A stretch of 16,390 bases of DNA, taken from assembly GCA_900550025.1 (NCBI GenBank), contig URQP01000062.1, positions 1-16,390 on the forward strand, given 5' to 3'. This DNA comes from an uncultured Porphyromonadaceae bacterium (GTDB taxonomy: Bacteria; Bacteroidota; Bacteroidia; Bacteroidales; Muribaculaceae). How positions within the stretch are numbered: position 1 is the first letter of the stretch; the number at the start of each line of letters is the position of its first letter. The translations under genes and the position numbers were made by a program. Shown piece by piece: positions 1 to 7,293 of this stretch. The notes beneath the pieces were generated by a model that was not told where the DNA came from, did not search any database, and saw nothing but the letters and a program-made list of their open reading frames with translations.

Positions 1-37
1 CCCCAGCCACTTCCCGGTCTATCTTTTAGCGTTGATT

Positions 38-895
38 CTATCCGTATTGTATTGTTCCGTCAGGATTGCGGTATTTGTCGAAACTTTTCTCGTACTGGTC
101 CATAGCGCGCAAGCTCATGCCCATGCTTGAGAAACCGCCGTCGTGATAAAGATTCTGCATCGTCACCTTACGAGTGAGGTCGCTAAACATGACAATACAG
201 TAATCGGCACATTCAGCAGCGTCGGCATTTCCAAGCGGCGACATACGGTTTGCAAAATCCATAAGCGACTCCATGCCCTTTACTCCGCTTCCTGCGGTAG
301 TCATTGTGGGCGACTGGGAAATTGTGTTTATCCTCACATGCTTCTCGCGCCCGTATATGTAGCCGAAACTACGGGCAATCGACTCAAGCAAAGCTTTTGC
401 GTCAGCCATATCATTATATCCGAACAACGTGCGCTGCGCCGCCACATACGACAAAGCCACAATGCTCCCATATTCATTGATTGCATCCAATTTCTTTGCG
501 GTCTGAATCATTTTATGAAATGATATGGCAGAAATGTCGAGCGTCTTGTTCAACAAATCATAATCAAGGTCATCATAAAGCTTTTTCTTACGCACATTTG
601 GCGACATGCCAATGGAATGAAGCACGAAATCGATTTTTCCGCCAAGGATTTCAACGGATTTCTGGAAAACCATTTCCAAATCATCACAATTAGTGGCGTC
701 TGCCGGAAGAATCTCAGCATTAAGTTTCTCACCCAACATCGAGACATCCCCCATACGCACTGCCACAGGAGTGTTCGACAGAGTGATAGTAGCACCCTCC
801 TCTACGGCTCTCTCGGCAACTTTCCACGCAATACTGTTGGAATTAAGGGCACCGAAAATCACTCCTCGTTTCCCTTTCAACAAATTAAAACCCAT
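38..895 (-). CDS. fabI: Enoyl-[acyl-carrier-protein] reductase (NADH), FabI
   Basis: Final reductive step of each type II fatty-acid elongation cycle: reduces trans-2-enoyl-ACP with NAD(P)H in the cytoplasm. The 285-residue product is a short-chain dehydrogenase/reductase of the FabI subtype. The nucleotide-binding segment KGKRGVIFGALNSNSIAW is at residues 7-24. The FabI active site is Tyr150, Tyr160 and Lys167 (YNDMADAK), with the same spacing as Tyr146/Tyr156/Lys163 of E. coli FabI. The SQSPTMTTAGSG loop and a conserved C-terminal region follow. I chose the ATG at 893-895 because the longer reading frame (to 982) runs back through a promoter at 932-939 and its extra 29 residues do not resemble the family. 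It is divergent from cdsA across a 313-nt gap. Only 37 nt lie downstream in the window, with no visible terminator. Assignment is very secure. Confidence 0.96.
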   Translation of the reverse strand: MGFNLLKGKRGVIFGALNSNSIAWKVAERAVEEGATITLSNTPVAVRMGDVSMLGEKLNAEILPADATNCDDLEMVFQKSVEILGGKIDFVLHSIGMSPNVRKKKLYDDLDYDLLNKTLDISAISFHKMIQTAKKLDAINEYGSIVALSYVAAQRTLFGYNDMADAKALLESIARSFGYIYGREKHVRINTISQSPTMTTAGSGVKGMESLMDFANRMSPLGNADAAECADYCIVMFSDLTRKVTMQNLYHDGGFSSMGMSLRAMDQYEKSFDKYRNPDGTIQYG

Positions 896-931
896 TCTTT
901 TAAGTTTTTCGTTTATACAATCTTTTCGCGA

Positions 932-963
932 CAAAGGTAGTAAATTTCCGCCACACACTAAAA
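932..963 (-). promoter_or_regulatory. fabI promoter (Bacteroidota type)
   Basis: On the minus strand, TACCTTTG (939 down to 932) fits the Bacteroidota -7 consensus TAnnTTTG. A weaker TTTT (963-960) sits 20 nt upstream in the -33 position. The expected transcription start is near 926-927, giving a leader of about 31 nt before the ATG at 895. It also shows that the upstream in-frame start at 982 cannot be used from this promoter. Confidence 0.7.
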
Positions 964-1058
964 TACCTATAAAATATAACAAACAGAGTTAACAAATAAA
1001 TTCTTCATATTGCGTCCGGCTTACTTTATCTTCCACAAAGGCTAACGTATCCCCACAT

Positions 1059-1112
1059 AACAAAATCAAACAAGTTTGGTTGTTTTACCCTCGACTTTCG
1101 CTATCTTTGGAT
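1059..1112 (+). repeat. Palindromic promoter repeat, copy 1
   Basis: First of two direct imperfect copies with an exact 76-nt period. It holds an imperfect hairpin: outer arms AACAA (1059-1063) and TTGTT (1080-1084), inner arms TCAAAC (1066-1071) and GTTTGG (1074-1079, one G-T pair), a 2-nt loop (1072-1073) and a 2-nt left bulge (1064-1065). The -33 TTG lies in the right outer arm. A CTCGACTTTCGC tract (1090-1101) and TATCTTTG follow. Copy 2 has the same architecture. Confidence 0.75.
1080..1109 (+). promoter_or_regulatory. cdsA distal promoter P1
   Basis: TTG (1080-1082), a 19-nt spacer and TATCTTTG (1102-1109) match the Bacteroidota -33/-7 promoter. The expected start is near 1114-1115, so its transcript would carry the whole of palindrome copy 2 in a leader of about 95 nt before the cdsA start at 1209. 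Confidence 0.65.
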
Positions 1113-1134
1113 AAGACAGGCTGCGCCTCGGGAA

Positions 1135-1188
1135 AACAAATTCAAGCGAGCTTGATTGTTTTTCACTCGGCTTGCACTATCTTTGCAT
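1135..1188 (+). repeat. Palindromic promoter repeat, copy 2
   Basis: Second copy, offset 76 nt from copy 1. The hairpin, whose left arm begins just outside at 1133, has outer arms AAAACAA (1133-1139) and TTGTTTT (1156-1162), inner arms TCAAGC (1142-1147) and GCTTGA (1150-1155), the 2-nt loop GA (1148-1149) and a 2-nt left bulge (1140-1141). The following CTCGGCTTGCAC tract (1166-1177) and TATCTTTG align with copy 1. Relative to copy 1, the inner stem differs by a compensatory pair: G1146-C1151 here, A1070-T1075 there. Confidence 0.75.
1156..1185 (+). promoter_or_regulatory. cdsA proximal promoter P2
   Basis: TTG (1156-1158), a 19-nt spacer and TATCTTTG (1178-1185), a perfect fit to the Bacteroidota promoter. 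The expected start is near 1190-1191, leaving about an 18-nt leader before the GTG at 1209. This is the main reason for placing the cdsA start at 1209. Confidence 0.75.
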
Positions 1189-1208
1189 CAGAAATCAGAG
1201 GCATAATT

Positions 1209-2030
1209 GTGAAAAATATATTACAAAGGACAATAACAGGGATTATCTATGCCGCATTACTCATAATAGCGGCAATTGGTGGAGACGCTTTCTTCGCTAC
1301 AGTGTTCAGCACAATCCTGACATTAGGAATCATTGAGTTTTCAAAACTATATACGAACAATAATACGCCGCACCAATGGCTATGTACAGTCATTGATGTC
1401 GCCGGAGGGCTCTCTCTATTTCTCTCTACATTCTTTTACTATAAATCAGGCTGCGTAAATCCGCTATTCTGTTACTTGCCTTATCTAATAATACGTCCTA
1501 TAATACAATTATACCTGAAAGGACATAACGCCATCGAATGCCTTAAGACATCTGCAATGTCACAGATATATGTGGCAGCCTCGATATGCATGCTTAATCC
1601 GCTGTATTTCAAATACGGCACACCTCAATTGCTCCTTGTCTGCCTGATATTCATCTGGATAAACGACACCGGGGCTTTCTGTGTCGGCTCATTGTTAGGA
1701 AAACACAGGCTATTCGAAAGGATTTCCCCTAAAAAATCATGGGAAGGCTTCTTCGGCGGATTATTTTTCAACATAATAGCCGCGTTAATCATTTACTGCT
1801 ATTTTTTCGACATTGCCGATCTTTTCACAATAGCAGAATGGACGCTGTTTGCAGTGGTAATAACCGTATTCGCCACTTTCGGCGACTTGATAGAATCAAT
1901 GATTAAGCGCAATGCAGGAGTAAAAGACTCCGGACATATATTGCCGGGGCATGGAGGGATTCTTGACCGAATCGACAGTCTCTTGCTTGTAATACCGACA
2001 TCGCTATTATTCTTTTATCTGACATTATAA
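1209..2030 (+). CDS. cdsA: Phosphatidate cytidylyltransferase (CDP-diglyceride synthase)
   Basis: Integral inner-membrane enzyme that converts phosphatidate and CTP to CDP-diacylglycerol, the branch point for bacterial phospholipids. The 273-residue product is built of successive hydrophobic helices. It ends with the CDP-diglyceride synthase signature at about residues 230-259, including SMIKRNAGVKDSG and PGHGGILDRIDS with the conserved Lys, Asp and Gly-His-Gly-Gly positions. Start: GTG at 1209, about 18 nt after the expected P2 start site. An upstream TTG at 1080 is in frame but is itself the -33 element of P1, and the intervening 43 residues look like promoter DNA rather than protein. It heads a unit with purM (16 nt downstream) and the MltF-like gene. 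The tandem promoters suggest it is strongly or conditionally expressed. Confidence 0.95.
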   Translation: MKNILQRTITGIIYAALLIIAAIGGDAFFATVFSTILTLGIIEFSKLYTNNNTPHQWLCTVIDVAGGLSLFLSTFFYYKSGCVNPLFCYLPYLIIRPIIQLYLKGHNAIECLKTSAMSQIYVAASICMLNPLYFKYGTPQLLLVCLIFIWINDTGAFCVGSLLGKHRLFERISPKKSWEGFFGGLFFNIIAALIIYCYFFDIADLFTIAEWTLFAVVITVFATFGDLIESMIKRNAGVKDSGHILPGHGGILDRIDSLLLVIPTSLLFFYLTL

Positions 2031-2046
2031 AAAAATCATTTCCACA

Positions 2047-3213
2047 ATGAGCAAGCAAAGATATGACCTTCGCGGTGTATCCGCCTCAAAAGAAGACGTG
2101 CACAACGCCATTAAAAATGTAGACAAAGGGATTTTCCCCAACGCTTTCTGCAAAATAATACCCGACATCTTAGGCGGCGACGACAAGTATTGCAACATCA
2201 TGCATGCCGACGGAGCCGGAACGAAATCATCACTTGCATACGTATACTGGAAAGAGACAGGAGACCTGAGCGTGTGGAAAGGAATCGCGCAAGATGCTCT
2301 CATAATGAACATAGACGACTTGCTATGTGTAGGCGCGACCGACAATATATTGCTATCGTCGACAATAGGACGTAACAAACTCTTGATACCGGGCGAAGTG
2401 ATTGCTGCTATAATCAATGGCACAGAAGAACTGCTTGCCGAGCTGCGCAATTTAGGCATAGGCATCTACAGTACCGGCGGAGAGACAGCCGATGTAGGCG
2501 ACCTCGTGCGCACCATCATAGTAGACAGCACTGTGACATGCCGTATGAAACGCTCGGACGTGATAGACAATGCCAATATTCAAGCCGGCGACGTAATAGT
2601 CGGCCTGTCATCATCAGGCAAAGCGACCTACGAGCATGAATATAACGGAGGAATGGGCAGCAACGGGTTGACATCTGCCCGACACGACGTATTCTCTAAA
2701 TACATAGCAGAAAAATACCCTGAAAGCTATGACAAAAATGTCCCTGAAGATTTGATTTATTCAGGGAAGCTTAAACTGACGGACATAATTCCTGAAACAG
2801 AATTGACCGCTGGCAAGCTTGTCCTTTCACCGACCCGCACATACGCTCCCGTAATAAAGAGAATATTAGACGAAATGCGTCCATCGATACACGGCATGGT
2901 GCATTGTTCAGGAGGAGCACAGACAAAAGTGATGCATTTCGTCAACAACAAACACGTAATAAAAGACAATCTATTCCCTATCCCGCCATTGTTCCGCATA
3001 ATCAAAGAGCAATCCGGCACCGATTGGAAGGAAATGTACAAGGTTTTCAATATGGGCCACCGGATGGAAATATACACCTCGGAAGAAAATGCCGGACGCA
3101 TAATGGAAATATCACAAAGTTTCGGAATAGAGGCGCGCATAATCGGGCATATCGAGGACGACGACCATAACCACCTGACAATAAAGTCGGAATACGGCAC
3201 TTTTGAATATTGA
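2047..3213 (+). CDS. purM: AIR synthase (phosphoribosylformylglycinamidine cyclo-ligase), Bacteroidota long form
   Basis: Expected to catalyse ATP-dependent ring closure of FGAM to aminoimidazole ribonucleotide in purine synthesis. The 388-residue product has the PurM fold markers: an N-terminal YDLRGVSASKEDVHNAI helix like the YKDAGV start of PurM, HADGAGTKSSLAY (cf. TDGVGTK of PurM), a MNIDDLLCVGA helix (cf. CVNDLVVQGA), GGETADVGD, and GSNGLTSARHDV (cf. HSNGYSLVRK). It is about 40 residues longer than E. coli PurM (345), and the PurM segment after GGETAE is changed to DVGD. From memory this long form is normal in Bacteroides. It starts 16 nt after cdsA and its TGA (3211-3213) overlaps the ATG of the next gene by one base, implying translational coupling. 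Family is secure; the exact reaction rests on homology. Confidence 0.83.
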   Translation: MSKQRYDLRGVSASKEDVHNAIKNVDKGIFPNAFCKIIPDILGGDDKYCNIMHADGAGTKSSLAYVYWKETGDLSVWKGIAQDALIMNIDDLLCVGATDNILLSSTIGRNKLLIPGEVIAAIINGTEELLAELRNLGIGIYSTGGETADVGDLVRTIIVDSTVTCRMKRSDVIDNANIQAGDVIVGLSSSGKATYEHEYNGGMGSNGLTSARHDVFSKYIAEKYPESYDKNVPEDLIYSGKLKLTDIIPETELTAGKLVLSPTRTYAPVIKRILDEMRPSIHGMVHCSGGAQTKVMHFVNNKHVIKDNLFPIPPLFRIIKEQSGTDWKEMYKVFNMGHRMEIYTSEENAGRIMEISQSFGIEARIIGHIEDDDHNHLTIKSEYGTFEY

Positions 3214-4595
3214 TGCATAGACTGTCGAGTATTCCTTTATTTGCAAGCATACTCATACTGACGTTATGCAATATGTCTTGCAACAACAAAAAAAACAATA
3301 GCGTCGTGGCAAGCCATAACTTGCCCGACACTATTGTCGTCGGGACACTGTACAGCCCTACTTCATATTTTCTGTACAAGGGCGATGTCATGGGGTATCA
3401 TTATGATTTGATAACAAAATTCGCAAAAGACAAACACATAGCAGTTGAATTCAAAATAATGCGCAGCCTGCCTGCCCTTCTTGAAAATTTAGATTCTGCC
3501 AATATCGACATTGTGGCCTACAACATACCGATAACAGCAGAATACAACCAACGAATAGAACACTGCGGGCTATGCAACATCACCAACCAAGTGTTAGTCC
3601 AGCCGACTGAAAACGGCAAGAAACAAATAACCGACGTCACACAATTGAAAGGGAAAGATGTATATGTAGAAAAAGGCTCAAAATACGAGGCACGCTTATT
3701 CAATCTGAACAACGAAATAGGCGGAGGCATAAAAATCCACACTATCGCACGCGACACACTAATGCAGGAAGACCTCATAGAAATGGTTGCCGACAGAGAA
3801 ATACCTATGACCATTGTGGACAGCGACATAGCGCATCTCGACCATTCATATTATCCAAACATAGATATCAGTATCGACATAAGTTTTCCCCAGCGCTCAT
3901 CGTGGGCAGTAAGGAAAACGGACAAATGGCTTGCCGACTCCATCAATGAATGGGCAAAACAAAAAGCGGTGATAGATACCGGACATAGTTTGTTCCATCA
4001 TTACTTTGAGACAGACAAAACGACTTCAGAAGGAGAAATCAATATGCGGATGCTAAAGCGCGGAATAGTATCGCGATACGACGCATTCTTCAAACAAGAG
4101 GCAAAACACATAGGATGGGATTGGAAATTGCTTGCCGCACAAGGCTATATAGAATCGAACTTTAATCCGGACGCAGTATCTTGGGCAGGAGCAAGGGGCA
4201 TAATGCAGCTTATGCCTGCCACGGCCCGGCGTTATGGACTCGACGAAAACAACATATCCGACCCTGAAAGCAGCATAAAAGCCTCTGTCCGGCTTATTTC
4301 CGATTTAGACAAATCGTTGTCGAAATATGTCCCTGACAATGAAGAGCGGAAGAAATTCATACTTGCCGCCTATAATTCAGGCATAGCCCATATATACGAT
4401 GCCATAGCCCTCGCCCGGAAATATGGGAAAGACCCGCAGATATGGAACGATAATGTCAGTGAAGCCCTGTTGATGAAAGCTTATCCGGAATATTACAATG
4501 ACGAAGTGTGCAAATACGGATATTTCAGAGGAAGGCAGACTGTGAAATACGTAACCGAAGTACTACGCATTTACCATCTATACAAAAGATACTGA
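3213..4595 (+). CDS. MltF-like membrane-bound lytic transglycosylase (lipoprotein)
   Basis: Predicted peptidoglycan lytic transglycosylase of the MltF architecture, 460 residues. A hydrophobic signal (residues 7-22) ends at Cys23 (CNMSC), a plausible lipoprotein site though Asn at -3 is not canonical. A solute-binding-protein family 3 domain covers roughly residues 40-265 (DTIVVGTLYSPTSYF, GDVMGYHYDL). A C-terminal SLT goslin-type domain covers about 290-430, with catalytic Glu314 in GYIESNFNP, then GARGIMQLMPATARRYG and AAYNSGIAHI. Such enzymes cleave the MurNAc-GlcNAc bond to the 1,6-anhydro product at the inner face of the outer membrane; the SBP3 domain acts as regulatory module in MltF. 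Start: ATG at 3213 overlapping the purM stop (TGATG), preferred over a TTG at 3210. E. coli MltF is longer (518). Confidence 0.88.
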   Translation: MHRLSSIPLFASILILTLCNMSCNNKKNNSVVASHNLPDTIVVGTLYSPTSYFLYKGDVMGYHYDLITKFAKDKHIAVEFKIMRSLPALLENLDSANIDIVAYNIPITAEYNQRIEHCGLCNITNQVLVQPTENGKKQITDVTQLKGKDVYVEKGSKYEARLFNLNNEIGGGIKIHTIARDTLMQEDLIEMVADREIPMTIVDSDIAHLDHSYYPNIDISIDISFPQRSSWAVRKTDKWLADSINEWAKQKAVIDTGHSLFHHYFETDKTTSEGEINMRMLKRGIVSRYDAFFKQEAKHIGWDWKLLAAQGYIESNFNPDAVSWAGARGIMQLMPATARRYGLDENNISDPESSIKASVRLISDLDKSLSKYVPDNEERKKFILAAYNSGIAHIYDAIALARKYGKDPQIWNDNVSEALLMKAYPEYYNDEVCKYGYFRGRQTVKYVTEVLRIYHLYKRY

Positions 4596-4676
4596 TTGCT
4601 GGACATTTAGGCAATAAAACAACCCAAATGGTATAATTTTACACTATTTTTATCTGCTTTTACTAAAAACATTTCG

Positions 4677-4684
4677 TACATTTG
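4677..4684 (+). promoter_or_regulatory. Promoter -7 element for the DUF3332 gene
   Basis: TACATTTG matches TAnnTTTG and lies 28 nt before the ATG at 4713. The -33 position, around 4654-4657, reads CTGC and is weak. The surrounding 4596-4712 gap is AT-rich and holds no other clear signal. Confidence 0.6.
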
Positions 4685-4712
4685 TAGATATTAAATATAA
4701 ACTTTTATCATT

Positions 4713-5255
4713 ATGAAGAAGAAATTATTTCCTATCTGCTCTGTAGTGCTCGCCAGCTCTATGCTGTTCTCTTCATGCATAGGAAGTTTCGGGCTGAGCA
4801 ACAAGGTTCTCTCATGGAACCAACAAATCAGCAACAAATTTGTAAACGAATTGGTGTTCATCGGTTTCTGGATTCTTCCAGTCTATGAAATCTCGATGCT
4901 TGCAGACGTCATAGTTATCAACAGCGTCGAATTCTGGTCGGGCAGCAATCCTATTGTGGCAGGCCAAAAAGTAGTAAACGGAGAAGACGGCCGCTATTTG
5001 GTTGAATGGAACAAAGACGGATACACAATCACAAACGAGTCGACACAATCGGTTGTTGAATTGAATTTCAACGAAGACGAAAGAACTTGGTCGGTTGCAA
5101 CACCGGAAGGTGATATTCCATTCCTTACATTCGTGGACGACACGCACGTAAAAGTCCCGGCAGGAAACGGCGAATATCAAATCGTTGAACTTTCACAAGC
5201 CGGAGTAATGGCATATCAGGAATATGCGTCAAAAGCAAATCTTGCAATGAAATAA
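4713..5255 (+). CDS. DUF3332-family lipoprotein
   Basis: A 180-residue exported protein of unknown function that I recognise as DUF3332-like. A short positively charged start (MKKK), a hydrophobic stretch and LFSSC give a clear lipoprotein signal with Cys22 as the lipidated residue. The mature part opens with SFGLSNKVLSWNQQISNKFVNELVFIGF, followed by a hydrophobic segment (about residues 48-75, LPVYEISMLADVIVINSVEFW), the typical DUF3332 core. The C-terminal half is hydrophilic and beta-rich. Lysine- and asparagine-rich codons and its own promoter suggest separate expression from the upstream unit. It ends in a hairpin terminator shared with the convergent ugd. No enzyme motif is visible; function unknown. 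Confidence 0.8.
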   Translation: MKKKLFPICSVVLASSMLFSSCIGSFGLSNKVLSWNQQISNKFVNELVFIGFWILPVYEISMLADVIVINSVEFWSGSNPIVAGQKVVNGEDGRYLVEWNKDGYTITNESTQSVVELNFNEDERTWSVATPEGDIPFLTFVDDTHVKVPAGNGEYQIVELSQAGVMAYQEYASKANLAMK

Positions 5256-5271
5256 AGTCAAGCCAAACGAT

Positions 5272-5309
5272 AAAAAACGGCAGGATGCGTCCGCATTCTT
5301 GCCGTTTTT
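5272..5309. terminator. Bidirectional intrinsic terminator
   Basis: A-rich start, then left arm AAAAACGGCAGGATGCG (5273-5289) and right arm CGCATTCTTGCCGTTTTT (5292-5309), complementary apart from one mismatch/bulge, with a 2-nt loop. The run of A on one side and T on the other lets it work in both directions. It lies between the converging DUF3332 gene and ugd. Confidence 0.85.
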
Positions 5310-5332
5310 CTTTATCATGGCTCTTATCAATC

Positions 5333-6646
5333 TCACATACCAATACAATGATAACAGAATCCAGCTTCCGACAATTCGGAAGGGTCGTAGATATTCCGTC
5401 CGTCTATGATTATATTTCCTTTCATAGCCTTATGTATGACATTCCATGATGGCAATCTGAACTCTTTCCATTCAGTAAGCAAAGCCAAAGCATCAGCATC
5501 GACGACAGCATCATACATATCTCGGGCATAAGCTACAATATTGCCCAAACGACGGCGGCATTCATCCATAGCCACAGGGTCGTACACAACGACGTCCGCG
5601 CCGGCTTCAAGCAGTTTTCCAATTACCACCAACGATGGAGCTTCACGCATATCGTCTGTCTCAGGCTTGAAGGAAAGTCCCCATACGGCAATTCTCTTAC
5701 CTTTCAATTCGCCATGCAAAGCATCATGCAATTTTTTGAATACTATTCCTTTCTGATACTCATTGACAATCTCCACGGCTTCTATTATGCGCATATCGTA
5801 ACCGTTCTCCTTCCCGGTATGTATCAAAGCTTTCACGTCTTTCGGAAAGCATGAACCGCCGTATCCACATCCCGCATAAAGGAATTTATTGCCTATCCGT
5901 ATGTCCGAGCCAATACCTTTACGCACCATATTTACATCCGCCCCTACCAGTTCGCATAAATTCGCGATGTCATTCATAAAAGAAATTCGCGTAGCCAGCA
6001 TAGAATTCGCGGCATATTTCGTCATTTCCGCCGACGCAATATCCATAAATATCACACGGAAATTGTTCAACAGAAATGGACGGTAAAGACGTTCCATCAC
6101 TTTACGCGCCCTCTCACTCTCTATTCCGATAACGACACGGTCGGGCGACATAAAATCTTTTATCGCCGCCCCTTCTTTCAAAAATTCAGGATTGGAAGCC
6201 ACCTCGAATGGGACATCTTCCCCACGTTTGGCCAATTCTTCATTGATTACCTGTTTTATTTTTTTCGAAGTGCCGACAGGAACTGTACTTTTTGTGACTA
6301 ACAGTGCATATTTTTTAATATTCTGACCGAATGTGCGGGCAACATCCAGCACATATCGCAAATCAGCACTACCGTCCTCGTCCGGAGGGGTACCGACCGC
6401 ACTAAACACGACTTCCACATCGTCTATGACGCTTTCAAGCGATGTCGTGAAATGAAGCCTTCCGGCATCCATATTACGAGAGACCAGTTCGTCCAGCCCC
6501 GGCTCATATATAGGAATTATCCCTGCCTTAAGATTTTTAATCTTACACTCATCAATATCCACGCATGTCACGTCCACGCCCATTTCAGAGAAACATGCGC
6601 CGGAAACCAAACCGACATAACCGGAACCGACAATAGCAATTTTCAT
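5333..6646 (-). CDS. ugd: UDP-glucose 6-dehydrogenase
   Basis: Oxidises UDP-glucose twice with NAD+ to UDP-glucuronate, a precursor for capsule, exopolysaccharide and other glycans. The 437-residue protein has the Rossmann start MKIAIVGSGYVGLVSGACF (Gly7, Gly9, Gly12), IYEPGLDELV, the STVPVGTS loop (120-127), ASNPEFLKEGAAI, the middle-domain Lys210, and the catalytic Cys266 and Lys269 in GCGYGGSCFPKD. The C-terminal UDP-binding domain contains VWGLSFKPETDDMREAPS. Length matches bacterial Ugd. Start: the ATG at 6644-6646, four nt after the TAA of the UpxY-like gene and exactly at the family N-terminus; eight extra in-frame residues upstream overlap that gene. Co-transcribed with the NusG-like gene. 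The related GDP-mannose dehydrogenase is the main alternative. Confidence 0.93.
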   Translation of the reverse strand: MKIAIVGSGYVGLVSGACFSEMGVDVTCVDIDECKIKNLKAGIIPIYEPGLDELVSRNMDAGRLHFTTSLESVIDDVEVVFSAVGTPPDEDGSADLRYVLDVARTFGQNIKKYALLVTKSTVPVGTSKKIKQVINEELAKRGEDVPFEVASNPEFLKEGAAIKDFMSPDRVVIGIESERARKVMERLYRPFLLNNFRVIFMDIASAEMTKYAANSMLATRISFMNDIANLCELVGADVNMVRKGIGSDIRIGNKFLYAGCGYGGSCFPKDVKALIHTGKENGYDMRIIEAVEIVNEYQKGIVFKKLHDALHGELKGKRIAVWGLSFKPETDDMREAPSLVVIGKLLEAGADVVVYDPVAMDECRRRLGNIVAYARDMYDAVVDADALALLTEWKEFRLPSWNVIHKAMKGNIIIDGRNIYDPSELSEAGFCYHCIGM

Positions 6647-6650
6647 ATTA

Positions 6651-7190
6651 TTACGAATTAATTTTTTCAATCAATGAAGGATGGATAAAAGCGGTGGCCA
6701 CAGCTACCACTCCCGGAATTGAAACAACGACACGGCGGTCGCCTTTCACACGCATCAACACACCTTCGCTTCCTCTAAAAATACCGCCTGTCACCCTCAC
6801 CCTATCGCCTTTCTTTATATTCAATTCCATCGGATCTATATACACAAGCCCTTCATCATTCGTACCTGCCACATTCATAAAATTGCTCATTTGACAATCA
6901 GGCGCAATAATCGGAGTATGCTTTTCTTTATCCATCATATAACGGATTGGCAACACCGTCGTAGCCTTATAGTCCTTCATCTCATCAGGCGACATTCTTA
7001 TAAATATAAGGTTGTGGACAGACGGAACCAATTTGCGGCTTTTCTTGCCGTTTTTGACAAAATCCTTATAGCACATAGGGATGAACGATTCCACCCCTCT
7101 GACATCCAAGTCCGCTTTCACTTTAAGTTCGCGATTATAAGTTACCCTTAACGCAAACCACACCTTATCTGAAGCATCAATTTGATTCAT
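6651..7190 (-). CDS. NusG-family transcription antiterminator, UpxY-like
   Basis: A 179-residue paralogue of NusG, of the kind that Bacteroidales use to antiterminate polysaccharide operons (UpxY). The N-terminal NGN domain is visible as VWFALRVTYNRELKVKADLD (residues 10-29), with FIPMCYK and LVPSVHNLIFIRMS matching the NusG pattern in which RNA polymerase is contacted. A KOW motif at 128-157 follows (GDRVRVTGGIFRGSEG). Only ugd follows in the same unit, separated by 4 nt, so a role in glycan expression is likely but the target operon is not in view. Start: the ATG at 7188-7190 is needed to keep the NGN Trp-Phe start. The promoter is so close that the mRNA should begin at or near this ATG. 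The housekeeping NusG is normally beside rplK, so this is a specialised paralogue. Confidence 0.85.
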   Translation of the reverse strand: MNQIDASDKVWFALRVTYNRELKVKADLDVRGVESFIPMCYKDFVKNGKKSRKLVPSVHNLIFIRMSPDEMKDYKATTVLPIRYMMDKEKHTPIIAPDCQMSNFMNVAGTNDEGLVYIDPMELNIKKGDRVRVTGGIFRGSEGVLMRVKGDRRVVVSIPGVVAVATAFIHPSLIEKINS

Positions 7191-7194
7191 ACGG

Positions 7195-7226
7195 CAAAGA
7201 TAACGAAAGTAGAGTCATAATACAAA
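7195..7226 (-). promoter_or_regulatory. Promoter of the UpxY-like/ugd unit, leaderless
   Basis: Minus strand: TTTG (7226-7223), a 20-nt spacer and TATCTTTG (7202-7195), a full match to the Bacteroidota promoter. Only 4 nt separate the box from the ATG at 7190, against 22-36 nt for most other units here, so transcription should start at about the A of the start codon. Confidence 0.75.
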
Positions 7227-7241
7227 TGAAGCTAATGTGAG

Positions 7242-7271
7242 TTGGAATCCCGATTGAATTCTCTAAATTTG
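7242..7271 (+). promoter_or_regulatory. Promoter of the MGMT-like gene
   Basis: TTG (7242-7244), a 19-nt spacer and TAAATTTG (7264-7271). It is divergent from the UpxY-like promoter, with 15 nt between the two -33 elements. The start codon follows after 22 nt. No Shine-Dalgarno sequence is seen. Confidence 0.7.
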
Positions 7272-7293
7272 CAAAACAATCAATTTAATTGCA

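Noticed and set aside
896..982. N-terminal extension of fabI to 982
   Set aside because: It would start upstream of the promoter at 932-939, and the extra residues do not resemble FabI.
1080..1208. In-frame extension of cdsA to a TTG at 1080
   Set aside because: The TTG is the -33 element of promoter P1, and the extension runs through two promoters; GTG at 1209 fits the family N-terminus.
4600..4616. Short inverted repeat ATTGC/GCAAT after the MltF-like gene
   Set aside because: The stem is only 5 bp with an 11-nt loop and no T-run; too weak to call a terminator.
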